DNA from: Propionicimonas sp.
GTDB taxonomy: Bacteria; Actinomycetota; Actinomycetes; Propionibacteriales; Propionibacteriaceae
Direction: 5' to 3'
DNA: 7,576 nucleotides
NCBI GenBank assembly: GCA_031119515.1
Contig: JAVHXR010000123.1
Coordinates: 1 to 7,576 of the forward strand
Numbering within the stretch: the first letter of the stretch is position 1; each line of letters begins with the position of its first letter. A model generated the notes under the pieces. It did not search any database, was not told the DNA's origin, and saw only the letters and a program-made list of their open reading frames with translations. Below are positions 5,213 to 7,576 of the stretch, piece after piece. The translations under genes were made by a program, and so were the position numbers.

Positions 5213-7003
5213 TCAGGGGGTCTGGGAGACGCGCTGGCCGGTCCTGGCCATGATCGCCTTCCACTGCGCGTCGGTGAAGTCGACGCCGGCGGACGGGTTG
5301 GCGAGCAGGTAGGCGACACGGTCGCCGACCCGGACCACCGCCACCCGGAACTGGACGCTGTCGTTGGCCGTCTTCTGGGTCACCAGGTACGACTTGCCGG
5401 AGTAGGCGACGCCATCCTCCCCGGTGCCCTTGGTGGTCGGGCCTTTCTCGACAGCGGCCGTCGGCACCCGGTCGGGGCACTTGGAGATGTTGCCGGTGAG
5501 CTTGTCGGCGAAGGTCTTGGCAGGCTTCTCGGTGGGGAAGGTGTACACCACCTGGTCGATCCCGAAACCGGCCGGGACGATCGGGTCGTCGGCGAGCAGC
5601 AGGGTGCGCTGCGCGGCAGACGAGGTGCCGGAGACCTTCACCAACCCGACCGCCTCGCACTGGCTGCCGATGATGGTGAGCGTGGGCGACGGCTGGGTGG
5701 GTCCCCAGCGTCCGGCCCCGGGCGTGATCCGTGGCAGGTCCGCCTCGATCAGCCAGCCCGGGTACTGCCCGGCGGCCGGGATGGAGTCGGTCAGGGCGAC
5801 CGTCGTCGGGCAGGCGCCCTCCCCGCCGCTGCACAACCGTGCCAGCGGCTCCGCGACGGCCTCGGCGACCGCGCCGAGTTCGATCGGCTCGGCGGAGGCG
5901 ACATCGACCATGCTGACGTTGCGGCCGGTCCGGCTGACCACCAGGGCATGCTGCTGGACCGGGTCGTCCTGGATCTCGATCCGGGTGGCGAAGGCGGCAT
6001 CCGCCAGGCCCGACACGGTGCTCGACCCCACGATCAGGCCGGACGTGTTCTCGCAGGTGCCCGCCTGGAGCAGCCGGGCCTGGTACGCGCGGGTCGCGGC
6101 GGCGGTGTCGGCATAGGTGTCGACAACGTGTGCGACATAGCTGCCCGGGTCGCCGGTAGCGGCGATCACGCCGCGCGTGGTGCGATCCGGCGTGGGCAGG
6201 TTCTCGACAGCGGACGGGAGGCACACCGGGGTGCCGTCGCCGGCGCTGGCCGGCGTCGCGCCGCCGCCCCAGGTCGTCCCGCCCAGGCTCGCCAGGTCGG
6301 CGGAGGTGAGCAACGGCTCCAGGCTGGTCGACGGGGTGGGGGTGCTCGGTGTGGTCGGAGTGGTGTCGCGCGGGGTGATCCACCAGACCGCCCCGGCTAC
6401 TCCGGCTCCGATCGCGACAACGATCGCGAGGACCCCGATCGCGCGCCCGCGCCCGCGCTTGGCAGGGGCCGGCCCGTCGGAGGCGGGAGCAGCCTCGGCC
6501 TGGGGCGGCTGGGGCGGCTGCGTCGGGGGCGGGGTGGCGGGCTCGAACTCGACCGGCCGGGAGGCAGGCGGGTAGCGGGTGGGCAGGTCGAAGTCGGCCG
6601 ACGGCGGGCTGCTGACGCTGGTGGCCGAGCGCCGGGGCGCCGCGCTGGCGAACTCCGACGGCGACGCGCTCGCGGAGAACCTGCGGCCGGCCGAGGCCTG
6701 GAGCGAGGCCGTCGGCGCCGGGAGCACCGGACGCGGCGGGGCGGCGGGGGGCGGCACCGGCGTCGGTGACCAGGCCCTGGTACCGCGGCCGGGCGGGGTG
6801 GCGGGGCTGGACGGGCTGCCGGCGCTGTCAGGGCTGTCCGGCAGGATTGCACGCCTCAGCACCTGGGTCTCGGCGTCCTGGCCACGGTAGGGGTCGTTGG
6901 CCAGCGCCCGGGAGCCGAATCGTCCTCCGGCGGCGTCCTCCTCGACCTCCGGGGGCAGCGGGTCCATCGCCCGGCGTGGGCGCACAGGTCCGCTGTCGGT
7001 CAC
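5213..7003 (-). CDS. Single-pass membrane protein with tandem PknH-type sensor-like ectodomains, no kinase domain
   Basis: I do not recognise a named gene. The 596-residue product has a cytoplasmic arm of about 187 residues that is rich in Pro, Ala and Ser and likely disordered. One membrane helix (about 188-208, GVLAIVVAIGAGVAGAVWW) follows the basic AKRGRGR stop-transfer segment, and residues 209-596 lie outside. A Thr/Pro/Ser spacer (211-228) leads to two similar units. Unit A runs from LLTSADLASL (231-240) to about 400, with C261, C317, C391 and C398. Unit B runs from ADLPRI (421-426) to the end, with C449 and C509. All six Cys are outside and none inside, which suggests disulfides. The style resembles the extracellular sensor domain of mycobacterial PknH and related lipoproteins (a family assignment made from memory). 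The GTG start at 7003 is preceded by AAGGA (7014-7010) at 6-nt spacing; the next Met (residue 13) lacks such support. The gene is alone, convergent to sucD and divergent from perM. A role in sensing or cell-wall surveillance is inference. Confidence 0.85.
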   Translation of the reverse strand: MTDSGPVRPRRAMDPLPPEVEEDAAGGRFGSRALANDPYRGQDAETQVLRRAILPDSPDSAGSPSSPATPPGRGTRAWSPTPVPPPAAPPRPVLPAPTASLQASAGRRFSASASPSEFASAAPRRSATSVSSPPSADFDLPTRYPPASRPVEFEPATPPPTQPPQPPQAEAAPASDGPAPAKRGRGRAIGVLAIVVAIGAGVAGAVWWITPRDTTPTTPSTPTPSTSLEPLLTSADLASLGGTTWGGGATPASAGDGTPVCLPSAVENLPTPDRTTRGVIAATGDPGSYVAHVVDTYADTAAATRAYQARLLQAGTCENTSGLIVGSSTVSGLADAAFATRIEIQDDPVQQHALVVSRTGRNVSMVDVASAEPIELGAVAEAVAEPLARLCSGGEGACPTTVALTDSIPAAGQYPGWLIEADLPRITPGAGRWGPTQPSPTLTIIGSQCEAVGLVKVSGTSSAAQRTLLLADDPIVPAGFGIDQVVYTFPTEKPAKTFADKLTGNISKCPDRVPTAAVEKGPTTKGTGEDGVAYSGKSYLVTQKTANDSVQFRVAVVRVGDRVAYLLANPSAGVDFTDAQWKAIMARTGQRVSQTP

Positions 7004-7009
7004 TTCTTG

Positions 7010-7014
7010 TCCTT
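7010..7014 (-). promoter_or_regulatory. Ribosome binding site fixing the GTG start of the sensor-like gene
   Basis: AAGGA on the minus strand lies 6 nt before the GTG at 7003-7001. It supports this start over the in-frame ATG 12 codons later. Confidence 0.65.
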
Positions 7015-7036
7015 GCTGGCGAGGGAGACTGTCCGA

Positions 7037-7086
7037 GCTAGTCTAGCCACCGTCCGAAGTCCGGACGGTTCGCTCCGGGCGCCCGG
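7037..7086. promoter_or_regulatory. Three consecutive palindromes in the divergent control region
   Basis: First, GCTAG-T-CTAGC (7037-7047). Second, ACCGTCCG and CGGACGGT separated by AAGTC (7049-7069), a perfect 8-bp inverted repeat. Third, CCGGGCGCCCGG (7075-7086), a perfect 12-bp palindrome. On the minus strand the first contains TAGACT (7045-7040), a TANNNT -10 candidate about 37 nt from the GTG start. The second then covers the expected -35 position, where no good -35 box is seen. This arrangement suits an operator for a dimeric regulator, but it could be a structured leader if transcription starts further upstream. The remaining spacer (7087-7204) shows no clear signal. Confidence 0.4.
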
Positions 7087-7204
7087 GACCGCCACCCGCA
7101 CCGGACCGTCCCCGGCGGGCGACCGCATCCGGCCGGCTGCCCAGGGAGAGATTGGCCGGGCCTGCGTGTCACGCCACCGCCGTGGCTGTCGGCTGGGTCA
7201 GCAT

Positions 7205-7210
7205 GGAGGA
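7205..7210 (+). promoter_or_regulatory. Ribosome binding site fixing the perM start at 7215
   Basis: GGAGGA is a near-perfect Shine-Dalgarno sequence 4 nt before the ATG at 7215 (5 nt if counted from GGAGG). The alternative in-frame ATG at 7203 overlaps this motif and has no good ribosome site of its own. Confidence 0.75.
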
Positions 7211-7214
7211 CACG

Positions 7215-7576
7215 ATGCCAAGGACCGCGCGCCCGACCCCCGAGACCCTGCAGTTGCGGGTCACCTCGCCGCCGTCCGCCTCGGAGCGGACGATGCGGCT
7301 CGACGCGCTGCCACTGCTGCCCTGGCCGCTCGCCGCTGCGGCCGGCGGGGCACTGGCGGCGGTGGTGGGTTGGCTGCTGCTGGTCGGGGTGGTCGGCGTG
7401 GCCTGGTTCACCGCGATCGCGATCCCGCTTCCCGACGTCCTCGTCTTCTGCTCGCAGCTGTGGTTGCTCGGGCACGGCGGTGGTGCCCGGATCGGCGGTG
7501 CGACGCTCACCCTGGTGCCGCTCGGCCTGACCCTGGCCGGCGCCGCCCTGGCCGGCGCGGTCGGCCGGTTCGCCGG
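7215..7576 (+). CDS. perM: DUF6350 family integral membrane protein, PerM-like (3'-truncated by the window)
   Basis: The frame is open from the ATG at 7215 to the window end (120 codons visible). The start of the product is MPRTARPTPE, a short polar tail. A hydrophobic segment at about 38-66 and a second at about 96-116 are predicted membrane helices. Between them, the stretch QLWLLGHGGGARIGG (81-95), then LVPLGLTL (100-107), is typical of the actinobacterial DUF6350 family. The family is polytopic and usually around 400 residues, so most of the protein is missing. M. tuberculosis PerM (Rv0955) is linked to cell division and persistence in the host; whether this protein does the same is inference. 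Its location after sucCD, normally ahead of purN and purH, agrees with the assignment. The start is chosen from the GGAGGA site at 7205-7210. The symbol rests on family and gene order rather than full-length comparison. Confidence 0.82.
   Translation, partial: MPRTARPTPETLQLRVTSPPSASERTMRLDALPLLPWPLAAAAGGALAAVVGWLLLVGVVGVAWFTAIAIPLPDVLVFCSQLWLLGHGGGARIGGATLTLVPLGLTLAGAALAGAVGRFA

Noticed and set aside
3988..5319. Minus-strand open frame of 443 codons crossing sucD and the repeats
   Set aside because: It spans an unambiguous sucD gene and the tandem repeats. The apparent periodic peptide comes only from the 20-bp DNA repeat.
5069..6769. Long plus-strand open frame of 566 codons opposite the sensor-like gene
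   Set aside because: It is rich in Gly and Arg without domains, runs through the non-coding repeat array, and mirrors a minus-strand gene that has a membrane helix, patterned Cys and a ribosome site. It is an antisense shadow of G+C-rich coding sequence.
7203..7214. ATG at 7203 as the perM start
   Set aside because: It overlaps the GGAGGA ribosome site that serves the ATG at 7215, and it has no good ribosome site upstream.

Overview
The window is strongly G+C-rich, uses GTG starts with GGAG-type ribosome binding sites, and has G or C at most third codon positions. Gene content and order point to a high-GC actinobacterium. From memory, the order pcrA/uvrD1, M23 peptidase (opposite strand), sucC, sucD, then a DUF6350/PerM membrane protein matches Mycobacterium tuberculosis Rv0949 to Rv0955. 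The same block is widespread in Actinobacteria, so genus cannot be fixed from this piece; the Propionibacteriales are a guess only.

Layout from left to right. Positions 1-1547 (+) hold the C-terminal two thirds of a UvrD/PcrA DNA helicase whose start lies outside the window. It converges on a membrane-anchored M23 (LytM-type) cell-wall peptidase at 1668-2642 (-). A 237-bp divergent region (2643-2879) carries a plausible promoter with a TCTCAG direct repeat for the peptidase and a weaker promoter for sucC. sucC (2880-4055) and sucD (4069-4953) are an intact two-gene operon for the two subunits of succinyl-CoA synthetase (TCA cycle). Both carry their diagnostic active-site motifs.

A 259-bp non-coding stretch (4954-5212) follows. 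It contains hairpins and a compact array of 20-bp tandem repeats flanked by two copies of a 38-bp motif. This is the most unusual non-coding element here. On the minus strand, 5213-7003 encodes a 596-residue single-pass membrane protein. It has a long Pro/Ala/Ser-rich cytoplasmic arm and a six-cysteine extracellular part that looks like two diverged copies of a PknH-type sensor domain, with no kinase attached. It faces away from a DUF6350/PerM-like gene (7215 to beyond the window end, +) across a 211-bp region holding three consecutive palindromes.

Functionally, the block mixes housekeeping genes (DNA repair helicase, TCA-cycle enzyme) with envelope genes (M23 peptidase, sensor-like membrane protein, PerM-like protein). 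No rRNA, tRNA, CRISPR array or recognisable transposase was seen. The best candidates for something undescribed are the kinase-less duplicated sensor protein and the repeat array next to its 3' end.
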